From the NCBI RefSeq assembly GCF_040436345.1, contig NC_133230.1:28481551-28545550 (forward strand): DNA of 64,000 bases, read 5' to 3'. The position numbers were made by a program, and so were the translations under genes. This document shows positions 26,901 through 38,999 of the stretch, one piece after another (positions within the stretch are counted from its first letter, which is position 1; each line of letters starts with the position of its first letter). The notes beneath the pieces are model-generated. The model worked only from the letters and a program-made list of their open reading frames with translations. It had not been told where the DNA came from and ran no database searches. The stretch comes from Pagrus major. Lineage: Eukaryota; Chordata; Actinopteri; Spariformes; Sparidae.

Positions 26901-29900
26901 CGCTTCAGCATACTGAGGCCATTTCAGGGCCTTTTGTGTCCGGTACACTAAAGGTAACGCATGAAAGCAGCTGTGCTTAAATGTAGGACTAGCTACTGTG
27001 TCCATGAACTGAGTTGGTTTCATCTATTTGAATCTGCCAGGTTAAAGAACATCAAAACACGCATGAATACACACAGTACACAGTCACTCTGGACGCACAG
27101 GGACACCTCATGTCTGTGCTGGACTTACTTAACACCACATGCAGACAGAAACACAAAGACTGATGGACACACAGCTAGCGGAGCCTTATTTTTAACGAGT
27201 TCTGCCATTAAATGACAGGTTTGAAGGCTCTAGAGGGGAGATGGGCTGTCAGTTATTCAGGAGACCATTACCTGCAGTTACTGTAAATTGATGTTGTCGC
27301 AGCCAGTTCAATCTGCCCTTTTGACCTCTTTGTTTTGTTTTGTTTTTTCTGTGCTCTTTATATGCATTCATAGAGAAATCCCAGAAGATAACAGGGCTCC
27401 CTCTGTGGCCTGATGGGTAATTGAATCCACGGAGCTGGCCTCTCATGTAGTCCATCTGAGACAGTTGACAGTTTATTAAAACTGTTGTGATCTGTAGATA
27501 TACAAGGACCTAATAAGTCTGTCCTACCAGGCTCAAATACGAAGAGTGTGATTTGACACTTCTTTCCTGCTACTTAATAGTTTTGACGTGGACAGAAGTG
27601 TTAGTGTGTTATTTTAGTACCAAAGCAGCAGACTGTGTCAGATCTGCATCAGTCTAAACGCAGGCTCAGAGCCACAGGCAGACACACATCACACATGACC
27701 AGTTTCACTTCCACTTTTGATCTTTGCTCAGACGCGATGCCAGCTTGAGAGTTGGTGATGTTGACTCTGGGATGTTTTGGAAACTCAGACTAGCTGTAGA
27801 AGAGAGGCAGTGAGATGGTTCTGGGCCTAAAGCCTTCTCTCAAAGAGTTTCAGCGAAGGTGACTTGTTTCTGAAGGGATTACCATTAAAGGACAGGGTTT
27901 TTTCATCACAATGTGAGATTTCAGACGCTTCCTGTTTGTTTTATTTTTTTATTGAAATGCTAAGACCATAGACTACTACCAGTACATGCAAGACCTCTGA
28001 ATGGGCTCACACAGGGCTGGACTCATGCAGGAATGTGAAGAATCTGATTAACATCCTGATATATGTTTCTGTTACTTGGAGAAAAACACTGGATGTGCAT
28101 TGCACTGGTATAAAATCAGTCCTGTGTAACAGAGGTAGATAGATGTGTGTGGAGTTTGATATAATCTGGGTGAAGGGGAGGTTCACGCAGAGCAAGGCCA
28201 TTAGCAGTTAGCCACACTGAGAGCCTCCAGTTTTAACTTCCAGCCATAGCTGACACTAAAACTGGTTTTCCAGCCAGCATATGATGATGATCCCAGCATA
28301 ACGGTGATATTAAGGGTATTATCATGTATCGTCACACTGCATTTCTAGAGAAGAAACAACAAAATGGCACTGATTGCATAACCTGGCCAAACTCTGTCAG
28401 TCACTCTGGTGCATATCCCAGAGGTTGGTGTGTAGCGCCTGACTATATCAAGGAACTGATAGATATTCATGCTCAGTGTCAGCCAACTATCTTCATTTAG
28501 ATCTCAGCTACTGTGGCTCTGATGTTTCTGGCTGCTAAACAAAGTCTTTCTTGTCAAGTCTGGAGAGCCAAAGCTCCTAATTAGCCAGGCAGGCAGGCCT
28601 GCTGCCCAGTCCAGCCTCACAACTATGCAAGAGGAATGCATATAATCCACACTCTTCTCTCTGTTTTTGTTCTGTTTTTATATTTTCTTTTTCTTTTTCT
28701 CACTGTCACACAGTAGAAATGAAGACGTACAAACTAATAAGAACTTGCAATGACAATACTTGGCCTTATGATGATTTATGAAAATCTTATCATTTTAGTT
28801 TTAAGATCTTTTGATTCTGGTCAGCCAGCCCAGCGACAGCAGCGGTGACGGCGGGCTCACTCTTGGTCTCTGTGAGACTGGCTAGACGGCCCCTAGTTTT
28901 ATCGTGGTACGAATGTTGTGCATTTGTTTAAAATCAGGACAGTTTGCAATAACAGCAGTCTTACTAGTGGCCACAAAGGGGCACAAGCAGTGCTGACAGC
29001 GCCCGGCTGCGTCTTTAGAAAACCATAGAGGAAGAAATATAAACTATATAAATAGATATATAAACTCACACAGTGCATATTTGTATAGGTATCAACAATG
29101 CATTACCGTGGTATACTCTTATGCAACACATGTCCGGGTTCAATTTCTGAACATGAAGTATATTATAAAATCACACAGACTTTGTAAATCAGAAGCTATG
29201 TTGTTGTGTGTTTTTTGCGAAAATGGTTTTACCATCCTCAATGTTGAATATTCTGAGCGTTATGTTCCTGTGTGATTGTGTTTGTTAAAGTGAGCACATA
29301 GCAGTGGGTTTTACCTTCTTCCTGGAAGCAGGGAACCAGACGTGACCCAAAACACAGCTAGGCCAGATTTCAGATCACAGAGCAGATTTTAAATACATTT
29401 CACTCATTTCTTAAAAAATATCCAGATCAGATCTGTGAGAAATTTTATAAACATCAAGTCTAACTCAGCTGAAATGTATCTGCATGATTCACTCCAAGCT
29501 GTATGGCTTCACATCTGTTGAAGTATTTTGCAAGCTGGTTTTTAACACAGATGAGAATTAAGAATTGCTCTAACCAACAAAGAAAATGTCCACTCCAAGA
29601 ATGTCCCTAAATTGTCTAGGAAACTCTGACTTGAAATCTTTCCAGCCGTGTTTTGGTTTAGTCTGCAGGGAACAAGTCCTCTCCAGCTGAGAGGACAGAT
29701 TTTATCATCGAGAACAGTGTTGATCCATGGTTCTGTTGTGGAGAAAAGGGAGGATACATTACAAACCTCCATATAAAACCTCTTTTAACTGACAGATGGC
29801 GTACACTTGAGAGGTCAACCTGCCGAATGTTGATTTGAATTAATGTTGAATGAATGCTCCTCTTCTTTTAGTCAGTGAATAAAAGCATTAAAAAGTCATT

Positions 29901-30095
29901 TGCTTCCATTGTCTTATTTTTTCTTTACCTTCTGTTTTTAGCTTCAGCTGAATTCTGGGTATGTGTCTACAGACAGCAGTAAGATTCTCAGACCTCCTGA
30001 GCATAAAGAGATGATCACTACTGTAAATTGTTTGGAGTAGGGCTGTAAGTAATTATTATCTTCATTATCAATTAATCTGATTGTTTTGTTGATCA
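20988..30095. other. fbxo33 3' flank and intergenic DNA
   Basis: No supported gene. The fbxo33 3' UTR must begin at 20,988. Candidate ATTAAA signals occur near 21,308 and 21,354, but the cleavage site cannot be chosen from sequence. A poly-T run lies at about 21,867-21,885. A GC-richer inverted pair lies at 26,411-26,541 (separate entry). The open frames are short and lack splice context. Confidence 0.55.
26411..26541. repeat. short inverted repeat around a GC-rich core
   Basis: GCCGGGGCTGAACACT at 26,411-26,426 is matched in inverse orientation by AGTGTTCAGCCCCCGGC at 26,525-26,541, with one extra C in the second arm. The spacer of about 98 bp is GC-richer than its surroundings. No gene or named element is recognised. 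It may be a degenerate foldback element. Confidence 0.55.
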
Positions 30096-30099
30096 ATCT

Positions 30100-30330
30100 A
30101 TTAAAGGAGACCTATCATGTTTTTTTGTTCTCTTCAGTGTTATAAGTTTGTTCTTCAGACGTCACCATGTCACACATTTACGCCTCACACCCAGCTTGGC
30201 ACGTAAGAATAGATTTAGGACAGCTGCTCTGTTGTTGTTAGCAGTGCTGGCTCAGGCGTGTGTGAGCTGATCAATCATAGCAGACTGGGTATTCAGGAGA
30301 GCGGGCCTTAAAGAGACAGGAGCTAAAACA
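30100..30330 (+). repeat. interspersed repeat, copy 1 (truncated)
   Basis: Starts TTAAAGGAGACCTATCATG and contains GTCACCATGTCACACATTTA, GTGCTGGCTCAGGCGTGTG and AGGAGCTAAAACAGAAGC. The same ordered blocks recur at 31.76-32.26 kb. This copy stops after the GAGCTAAAACAGA block. I recognise the family as a common dispersed repeat in percomorph fish. Confidence 0.75.
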
Positions 30331-31756
30331 GAAGCACAATTTGTCTCCTTTAATCATTTAGTCTATTAAAACAAAATTTCAATGGAGAAAAATGCTCATC
30401 ACTATTTCCCACAGCCCAGAGACGTCTTTGAATTGCTTCTTTTGTCCAACCAGCAGTCTAAAATCCTAACACAGATAGATTTATTGCTCAACTAGCTCTA
30501 ATAAAGAAGCTTATGAATGTCCCCTGGCTTTATGGTTACATCAAACACACTCCAGCCAAAGAGGACAGCTGATGAGGAGGGAACACTGATATGAGCTCTT
30601 CTCAGTGGGCCGACACTGCAGGGCTTTCCCTCAAGAGGGACAGCAACATGAAACACTCCAAAATGAGATTTGACCAGTGTCACCATGGCAACACAACAAT
30701 GGGAAACGCGGGGGTAATTGTTTGTTGGCGATGAGCAGAGACAGAGGAGGTGAATAGAGGGGAAAGAGATGCTGAACGACTGAGCCAAAGCAGACAGACG
30801 GCAACAAAAACAGGAGGAGTGATGGTTGCCCTCAACTCACACCTGTTGAGACAGTATGACACTTTCATTGTCCGACAGCGATGTCAGAAAATATCACTGC
30901 TTCATGATATTTCTTAATTATTGTGATTATGAGACAAAAGGTACACCTATAAACTGTGGAGCAAGGGTGCAACTCTACTGACTTTCTTTAATATGAAGAA
31001 AAGCACAGTCTGTGGTTGCTTTGACCAATGATTCATTTTAAGGGCAGCCTTGATGGTTTGTTTGTTGCCCATAATCTTCGTCAGAAAAGCGGAGAAAAAC
31101 ACACACTGCTAATTTGAGTTTGTTTTCTGCTTTGTTCAGACCTCAGACAAAGAGGCCTCTCACGTCCGGATAATCAGACTATAAGATTATCATGATGCTG
31201 TTGTGCAATTAGGCTGACACAATAAAAGATTTTGTGTGTCTCATAGTTACAGTGGAGATGACAAACAACAACACACAAGGTGGAGCTCAATTATTCCCCA
31301 GCACTCAGAATGTTGATTAACACCAAACACTGTCAGACACAGGAGAAATGATTAATAAATGACTATTTCAATGTTGCTGCAGCTCCTTCTTGTCTTACTG
31401 ATGACTTATAATTATCAGATATTCACTTATATTGGTTGCATGTTTTGTCACCGTTCTGGTAGATAATTAAGTCATTATGCCTTTTCTTACTTCTTTGCTG
31501 GAAAATAACCTGTGGGAAAAAAAGATATTTAATAAACTGACATAAATTGTCAACAGATAAAATTGTACCGGATGGTTTAGAAAAACTGTAAAACTGATCC
31601 AGCTTTTGAAAAGATGTATTTTCAAGCCCCACTACATTAACAGATTGAAAGGTTTAGGATAAAACAAAATATCTTGGATGTGTTATGATGAAAGTTATTT
31701 CAAATGTAGTAAAAAAAAAGACAAAGTTATGTGTGGTTTAGGGTGGATTCACTTTT

Positions 31757-32258
31757 GAGGAGACCTATTTTTCTTTCTCGTTTTTTCTTTCCTTCAGTGT
31801 TTCATATATGTTCCTGTGCATGTAAAAGGTCTTGAAAGTTAAAAAGGTCAGAGGCCGCACTGACAGGAGCTCCTTTCTCCCACAGACACTGACAACACTG
31901 CTCTCGAAATGTTTGACATGCCTCACATCACACTGCGTCACCATGTCACACATTTGCATCACAGCAGCTACTTTGGCAGGTAAGAATTAATTTAGCGAAG
32001 CTGCTCTGCTATTGTCAGCGGTGCTGGCTCAAGCGTGTGCAGCTGACCAATCGGAGTAGACTTGGCATTCAGGAGGAGGGGCCTTAAAAGATACAGGAGC
32101 TAAAACAGAGCATTTCAGACAGAGGGGATCACAGTGCACTGGATAGTTTGAGAAAACTGATGTGTTTTTGAGCATCAAAGGATGTAAACCTATTCTGGTA
32201 GTAACCTGAAATAAAATTATGAACCTGAAAATGAGAAGAATATGGGACCTTTAATACT
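31757..32258 (+). repeat. interspersed repeat, copy 2 (longer, with 3' end)
   Basis: Shares with copy 1 the GAGGAGACCTAT start, CGTCACCATGTCACACATTT, GTGCTGGCTCAAGCGTGTG and AGGAGCTAAAACAGAGC, then continues through CATTTCAGACAGAGG to TGAACCTGAAAATGAGAAGA and ATATGGGACCTTTAA. The reverse complement of that end (TTAAAGGTCCCATA) loosely resembles the start of copy 1 (TTAAAGGAGACCTA), so a terminal-inverted-repeat DNA element is plausible. Confidence 0.75.
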
Positions 32259-33400
32259 AACATCACCATGAGATAGACAGTACACCTCAATATGTCAACT
32301 CCGCTCTACCTCAGTGTTTCAAATAATGACTATAACACATTACATATGAGCATGCACATGTCACTGTGCATTAAGCACGTAAATGCACACAATGCATGAA
32401 GTTAACAATGATAAATGCTGTAGTGTAACACATACATTGCCACAGTGAATAGGTATATTCAATAAATCATATTTGTTGTGATGCAATATACACACGTCTA
32501 TAGTAGATAATGCTGCAGGTTGTGCCACACCCAGATGTGAACCAGGAAATTGACTGCGGTTTTATGTTTGCTTCCCACTTTGATATGCAAGAGCTGCAGG
32601 AGCAGGGCTCAAAGGGGGTTTCATTTTCAATTTAAGACTCATGATTCAGAGCCGGTGTTCTCAACTCACTGCGGTTTGTAGTACAGTTCAAAAGAGAGAG
32701 GCTGGCATACAGAACCTGGCTGCCAAGAGAAGAGAGAAAGAACGCCTGTACGCCTGTGGCTCAGGAGAAATCAAACGAAATGAGGAACCTTTTGTTCTGT
32801 CACAGTATAAAAAACATGTCTTTTAACTTTTTTTTTCAAATACCAGTTTGTAGTCAGATGTCTTATGTTTAGAATCTGTTTATTTGCTGGGTTGACAAAT
32901 ATCATACTGCAAGCAAATTCTTGGTATGTTTGTTAATAGGTCCAGTTTAAGTCATAAATTATGAGTTGACTGACTGCTGTGGTACAAGTTATGGTCCTAT
33001 AATTCCTGGGGAGCACTCCTAGGTATCCTGGGTCCCCTGAAACAACACCATCCACCTCCAGTAAAGGCTCATAATTTATCCTAATTTGGCTGTTTAGCAG
33101 CAAGGCTTTCTTTAGTGCTTTAATGACATTAGATGATAGATCCTTTGTTTCCTGTTGGTTGTTTTTAGGAAATATTCTGAAACAAACTAGCCTCTGTTTT
33201 TATGTGGGTGTGAAGATTAATTCAAGCAGCAACGTGCACACATTTGAAATAGCACTTATGTTACCACAGTCTTGTTCACAACTTTGTAAGAGAAACATGT
33301 AATGATTTTCAGGCGATGACAACATGAGCATCAAGGGAAAGTAAAAAATGAGTGAGTCAATTGTGACATTAAACTCTGTCATCACTTTTAGGGTTCAAAA
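32259..33400. other. intergenic between repeat copy 2 and pnn
   Basis: A/T-rich sequence with no recognised gene, RNA or repeat. Open frames are under 70 codons and have no support. Confidence 0.5.
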
Positions 33401-33541
33401 CTGAGCAGCAGATGGCGGTATTGCACCAACATGTCACATGTCAGCTGCCGATAAACGCGAAGAAGAAAAATGGACACGGGAGGATAGAAGAAGAAGAAGA
33501 CGAAGAAGAAAAACACGTGATTCGCGCTAACTGGAAGCAAG
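33401..33541 (+). promoter_or_regulatory. pnn 5' flank/5' UTR with repeat-derived (GAA)n tract
   Basis: Immediately before the pnn start codon lies GCAGCAGATGGCGGTATTGC followed by CGCGAAGAAGAAAAATGG and a longer GAAGAAGAAGA-type purine tract, ending in AACTGGAAGCAAG before ATG. The GATGGCGGTA…GAAGAAGAA combination resembles a dispersed fish repeat. An upstream ATG at 33,412 opens a 67-codon frame that overlaps the pnn start out of frame, a potential inhibitory uORF if transcription starts that far upstream. No TATA box is obvious. Confidence 0.45.
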
Positions 33542-36500
33542 ATGGCGGTGGTGGTGCGGAGCTTGCAAGACCAGCTCGAAAAAGCCAAGGAAAGCTTAAA
33601 AAATGTGGACGATAATATTCGTAAATTAACCGGACGTGATCCTAATGAATCCAGGTAAAAAGCCCGAATGGTTATTTAGCTTTCGGCATATTTGTAGTGA
33701 CAGGCTAGCATTCATACGACTAGCGACGTGTGGTAGCATGAGTCGATTAGCTAGTTAGCAAACATTACCGCCTCCTCAGATGGTTTTGCGCTAACTGAAC
33801 CGACAGAGGCTCACCTTACTGCTGTCGGAACTGATAAATAAACATGCACAGTAGGAAATGAACCCGGTATAAATGTGTACTTTTAACCTTGGAGGGAAAT
33901 ATTAGACCTTTTAGGCCAACTATGGCTGGGCCCTATAGGCGTCGTCCGAGGGTCACCGCGGATTTATCATTTGTAATTTAACCAAAAGGCTCTGCTTCCA
34001 GTGAAGTGCCGATATCATTATAGAGAAAGCAGTTTAGGCATTTTCTCCGGAGCTTATGTGAGAACTATACGACTGGTTTTGGTTTTGTTTTGACCTTGTT
34101 TCATGCTGTGTTTACAGACCGGGTCAGATCCGTCGGCTCGGCGGCCCCCTGGCAGGCCCCGGTGGAGGTAGAGGCAGAGGAATCAACCTGCTCAGGTAAA
34201 GCTCAATGCAACGACATTTATGCTAATCAGACCCAATACTTGCTTACACATTTCCTACAAGGAAAACAAGTTGTTAAATTGTGTCCGTGAATAACAGTAA
34301 CACCAAACTCGGATCTTAGCAATTGATCAAAATCAAGCGACATTTCTGAATTCACTCACTAAAGGAGCCACTGACTTGCTCTTAATTGATGAAATTATAC
34401 ATTTGTTGAATTGCTTCACATCATTATTACCACATGGCAGAGGTATACGTGGTTGGACGAAGCTTTGAATTAAAAAAGGTTATAAATCACACTTTTACTG
34501 CTATTAAGAATTAACTAAACAGCTTTTAAAATAAAACTATAGAATTTAACTGCACCACAGACTACAACTATAACTGTGCATGTGCAAAACATGCACAGGC
34601 TATTGATTCATTGTTACTGACAAGAAAAATCAGGCTTGATATTTTTAAAGCATCTGCACACCTCTAACCACTGTCTTGTGTCCTTTCTAAGGCGTAGTCT
34701 CTCCGACATTGGAGGCGGCGGCCCCCCTGCCAAGCAGAGGGACATCGAAGGAGCCCTGCTGAGGTGAGAATTGTATAGATGCATGTACATGTACTAACAT
34801 CTCCTGTAGGTTGTAACAAAATTACCCAGAATTAGTTCTTTTTTTTTGTTTTTGTTTTGAGGCTTTGGTTCATCTTTAGTGTAGAATTGTGATCAGCTTA
34901 TGACTGTTGAGCTTTTAGATTGATGAAATGAATAGATTTCTGATAATAATCGAGTGTAATGTTAATTTTAGAATATTTGCAAGTTGCTGGTGCTGCTCAA
35001 CGGGATACGAACTGTTTCATTTCCAATAAGGCTGCCTTAGGCTGAACAGCAGTGAGAAAATATGACTTTAATTACTTTGATTCTTTGCTTTCTAACAAAT
35101 GGAAAGCCTCAATTAGTATCTCTGCCCTGACAGCTATGAGTGCAGCGTTGCTACATTTGCGTTGCGTCTAAAGTTTCTGTCACTTGATGGCTGTTTTATG
35201 TTTCTGTGTGTCTACCTGCAGGCTGGCGGGGGACCAGAGGGCCAGGAGAGACGCGCGTCACGACAGCGACGCCGAGGATGATGACGATGTCAAAAAGGTC
35301 GGAATTAGGAGTTAGCTCTACTGAAAAGTGTTAGAAATATGTGCAGCTTGTGGGAAAACTGTTGGATGGCCATGGAAAATGCCTAATTTTGATTGGTTGG
35401 CAGGTGTCTGGACTTGTCAATTTGGATCTACTTTTTTTTAGTATGCAGTCTCTTTGTAGAGTAGCATCCTAGTTGAGTAGTTTTAAAAATAGGGAGACCA
35501 AAAATACATCAAATGCTGCTCAGTAATGTCAGAAATAGGTGATCATCATTAACTGTCACATTTAAATGTCAGTTACTAGAAGATGTTGGGTCAGTCAGTG
35601 TTTTGTTAGACAAACATGTTTTTTTTCTTCCCTCAGCCGGCGTTGCAGTCGTCTGTAGTAGCTACCTCCAAGGAGAGAACACGCCGAGACCTCATTCAAG
35701 ATCAAACCATGGATGAGAGGGGCAAACAGAGGTAAGCCAACCTGAGCTACAAGCCTGCAGTCCTGTCATTCAGAGCCGACAGCTGTCTTTGTAGTTAAAT
35801 TTGTTAAAAGGCAACAGCAACCAGAAAATTAATGAAAGTCTGAAGCTAAGGGTCCATATTAATCATGTACAGCTGAAAATCGCAGTCATTTGTGATGGTG
35901 GGTTTGTGTTTTCTTGGTTAGGAATCGGCGGATGTTCGGCCTGCTGATGGGGACCCTGCAAAAGTTCAAGCAGGAGTCAAACGTCTCTACAGAGAAGGTG
36001 AGGAAAGCTGGTCAATTTATGGGTGAACTGTTGAGCTGAGCTGGCTGCTATTAAGCAAGTATTTCAATCAGTGGAATTAGATGGTGGCTTTTCGCTACTA
36101 GACTGATCAGGTCAACTGATTTGGGGGTTTAATGTCACTGATTTTAGAAATAAAATGTGGATGTACACAGGAACAGAGTGGGAGTCCCTGTGCTGCAAGA
36201 ATGCTCCTTGTTTTTATTGTATTATCTCTGTATTGTGTAAAACACTCTGTAGTTTATTATTTGTATTTTAAGGGAAATTTGGGATTTCCATTCAGTTTAC
36301 ACATGTTTACAAAAACAATTAAAGACCCACCACATTTCTCTCCATAATCTTGTCTGTGTCCATCGTCTACTTTTACCCCCTCAGCAAAAGCGGCGTACAG
36401 AAATCGAGCAGAAGCTCGAGGTTCAGGCTGAGACTGAGAGAAAGAAGGTGGAGACTGAAAAGAGGGAGCTGTTTGAAGAGAGGAGAGCCAAACAGACTGA

Positions 36501-38265
36501 GCTGAGACTGCTGGAACAGAAAGTGGAATTGGCTCAGCTGGTAAGAAAATACACCATCAAGTTTCAGTTTGTTAACTTGTTTGAATTTGGGTCAAGTGGT
36601 TTAGAAAATGAATGCATAGATATCGTATCTGGTAAGGTGCACTCCAGTGTAGATAATGTTCAGACATGTTTTGTAATTGTTCATAAAACAGATGAGACAG
36701 AGTTTTTACTTTGCTAGGATTTAATTCAACCATGTCTTTCCTCCATTAATAGCAAGAGGAGTGGACCAGCCACAATAACCGTCTGGTGAAATATATCCGT
36801 ACCAAGACCAAGCCTCATATCTTCTACCTGCCTGGAAAGATGTGCTCCGCCACACAGAAACTCCTCGATGACTCCACCAAGAAACTAAATGGTCAGTACT
36901 TTAACTTTAACTTTTTAAAGAATGCTTTAAACTTTGTTGACAAGATGTCATTCGGTCTCACCGAGGTGATCACTGTAATCTGTTTTATTGCTTTTCCTTA
37001 CAGCTGTGTTTGAGGAGAGGTGCGAGGCTTTTGCTGAACACCTCAGCAAGATGGAGTCCCGCCCCCGGCGACAACCAAACCGCGACCAGGACGGCAACAC
37101 GGCAGCAACAGGGACGGACCGCCCGGCGGAGGGTAAGCCCGCAGGTCAGGTAGTCAAGGTGACGGGTAATAAGGGGGATGCAGAGATGGAGGAAGAGGAG
37201 GAGGAAGATGATGAGGAGGAGGAGGAGAGGGAGAAGGAGGGGGACAGAAAGGTGACAGAGAAAGATGAGGGGGAGGAAAGGAAGGGAGGGGAGAAGGAGC
37301 TGTTGAAGAAGATGGAGGAAGAGGTAGAGGGAATGGAGCTGAGTGAGGAGGGGAGTGAGGAGAAGAAAGTAGGAGAGGAGGGGGGTAAAGGTGGAGGGGA
37401 CATGGAGGAGAAGGGAAAAAAGGAAGCCAGTCCAGGCTCAGAGGAGATTGAGATGGAGGTGGGGGGTGGGCCTGAGCAGGACAGTAAGGGAGAGGAGGGA
37501 GAAACAGACAGTAAACAGGCACCCACAGACCTTCAGATTCAAAAGAGCCAGGACACCCAGTCCTCTGAACCAGCCGAAACCAGCCAAGAAGCACCAGAAA
37601 GCAGTCAGCCCCAGATCAGCCTCACCACAGAGGAACCAGCAGTTCAGTCCTCTGGGGTTCTGGGCCTGGAGAGGATCCCAGGGTCTCAAACAGCCCCCAC
37701 AGCCCCTGGGCAGGATTTGATCGTCCCTGGCCTCATGGAACAGGACTCAGCAGTTGAGAACCCGACTGTGGCAGGGAAACCAGAGGACGAAGCTCCCCAA
37801 AAACAACCTGATACCCAGGAGGCCCCCAGCATCACCCCTGCACCCGCTAAGGATGGAGAGGACGGTGGGAGAGGGAGGAAGAAGGACAAGGAGCCAAGGA
37901 AGGGCCGCAGTCATAGTAAAAGCTCCTCCTCTTCCTCCTCCGGCTCCTCCTCCAGCGGAAGCTCCTCATCTTCTTCTGGATCCAGCCGCTCTTCTTCATC
38001 GTCTTCATCGTCTTCGTCCTCGTCATCCAACAGCAGCAGCCGAAGTCGCAGCCGAGATGGCAAGCGCAAGAGGAGGCCATCAGATAGGGGCAGGAAGAAA
38101 GGAGAAGAGAGAAGTCACCGCAAGAGAGGAGGGAGTAGCGGTGGAGGGAGAGACTCGAAAGGATCGAAGGAGAGGAGGAAGAGGAGGAGTGATGAAGGGA
38201 GGGGCAGGTCGTCCCGGAGCGATAGGGAGCATAAAGATAGAGACAGGAAGGACAAGAGGCGCTAA
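33542..38265 (+). CDS. pnn: pinin, 9 exons, 688 aa
   Basis: Nuclear-speckle RNA-processing factor, also described as desmosome-associated; interacts with SR-related proteins and exon-junction components. Coding exons: 33,542-33,654; 34,118-34,195; 34,692-34,763; 35,222-35,297; 35,637-35,731; 35,922-35,997; 36,385-36,540; 36,753-36,891; 37,004-38,265. Phases join to 689 codons including the stop. The N-terminus reads [20 protein letters not shown] then [12 protein letters not shown], near-identical to mammalian pinin; the pinin/SDK/memA region follows ([20 protein letters not shown], then [19 protein letters not shown] and a coiled coil [20 protein letters not shown]), then [19 protein letters not shown]. 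Exon 9 encodes an acidic Glu-rich stretch (37,184-37,400), a Gln/Pro/Ser linker, a poly-Ser tract (about 37,918-38,040) and an Arg/Ser/Lys-rich tail ending DRKDKRR, as in mammals. Exon 4 uses a GTCGGA donor, weaker than its neighbours. The 5' flank is described separately. Confidence 0.96.
37184..38100 (+). repeat. pnn: low-complexity coding tracts in pnn exon 9
   Basis: GAGGAG-type purine-rich codons at about 37,184-37,400 encode a Glu/Lys/Gly-rich run. TCC/TCT/AGC-type codons at about 37,918-38,040 encode a nearly uninterrupted serine tract. Both are in-frame triplet-type repeats likely to vary in length among individuals. Long open frames on the opposite strand here are artefacts of this composition. 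Confidence 0.85.
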
Positions 38266-38990
38266 TCTGGTTCTTATTCAGCCTCCGTATGGCAACACAG
38301 GAAAACACTGAGGGGAAACAAACTATTTACTTTGTTAGACATAAGATCACAAAGGTTTTTAAACTTACTTGTCCTTGAACCGCCACAGAAAAACCTGTTG
38401 AAGTTTTAACGTAGGAGGATTTTTTTCCTCAGTGTAGAGATTTATAAGTCTCTGAAACTGAAATGAAACGATGGATGACTGGTTCTAATTTTCTCCCCTC
38501 GTTTTCCCTTTACGCGGTTACAAAAATGTAAACTGGACTTAGAAGTCACAGTACCTTATGGGGAACTGTCTCTAAATAGGACCCCTCACTAAACGGGTTT
38601 GAGACAGACGAGACTATTCAAGACCTCATTTTAATCATTTTAAATCCAAATGATTTAACTTTGGCCTGATTTGGGTTTTAAAAGGGTATTTGTGGCACTA
38701 TGGAAAGATGGTGTTGAATGTTTAGGTTACAGTTTTTCATCCTAATCATAATGCCACAGGCTGGGGTATCAATGGTTATGGAAGCGGTAACCATTAACGC
38801 ACACTCGTTGTTTTCAAGTTGATGTGACAACGCTGTTGATCCTCATTTATTTCCACCATATGATCAGTGTCGTCCTGACGTGTGTGATTTGCTCAAATTC
38901 TGGTTTTTGAAAATGTTTTTTCATTTTTTTTGTACAAACTGAAATGGCTTCAAATTAAAGGTGAGGTAATAGTCTACTTGTGTGTGTTGT
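38266..38990 (+). terminator. pnn 3' UTR with ATTAAA poly(A) signal
   Basis: After the TAA at 38,263-38,265 the sequence has no further exon signals. ATTAAA at 38,954-38,959 is followed by a GT-rich stretch (CTTGTGTGTGTTG at about 38,978), the usual arrangement of a cleavage and polyadenylation site. This would give a 3' UTR of roughly 700 nt. Usage is inferred. Confidence 0.6.
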
Positions 38991-38999
38991 TTTTTTAGT

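Noticed and set aside
36988-37003. Upstream ATG of the long pnn frame as a start codon
   Set aside because: It lies in the intron before the acceptor CTTACAG; the exon begins at 37,004 and continues the upstream pinin exons in phase.
37146-37594. Long minus-strand open frames opposite pnn exon 9
   Set aside because: Ser/Pro-rich shadows of the Glu-rich pinin codons, with no independent signals.
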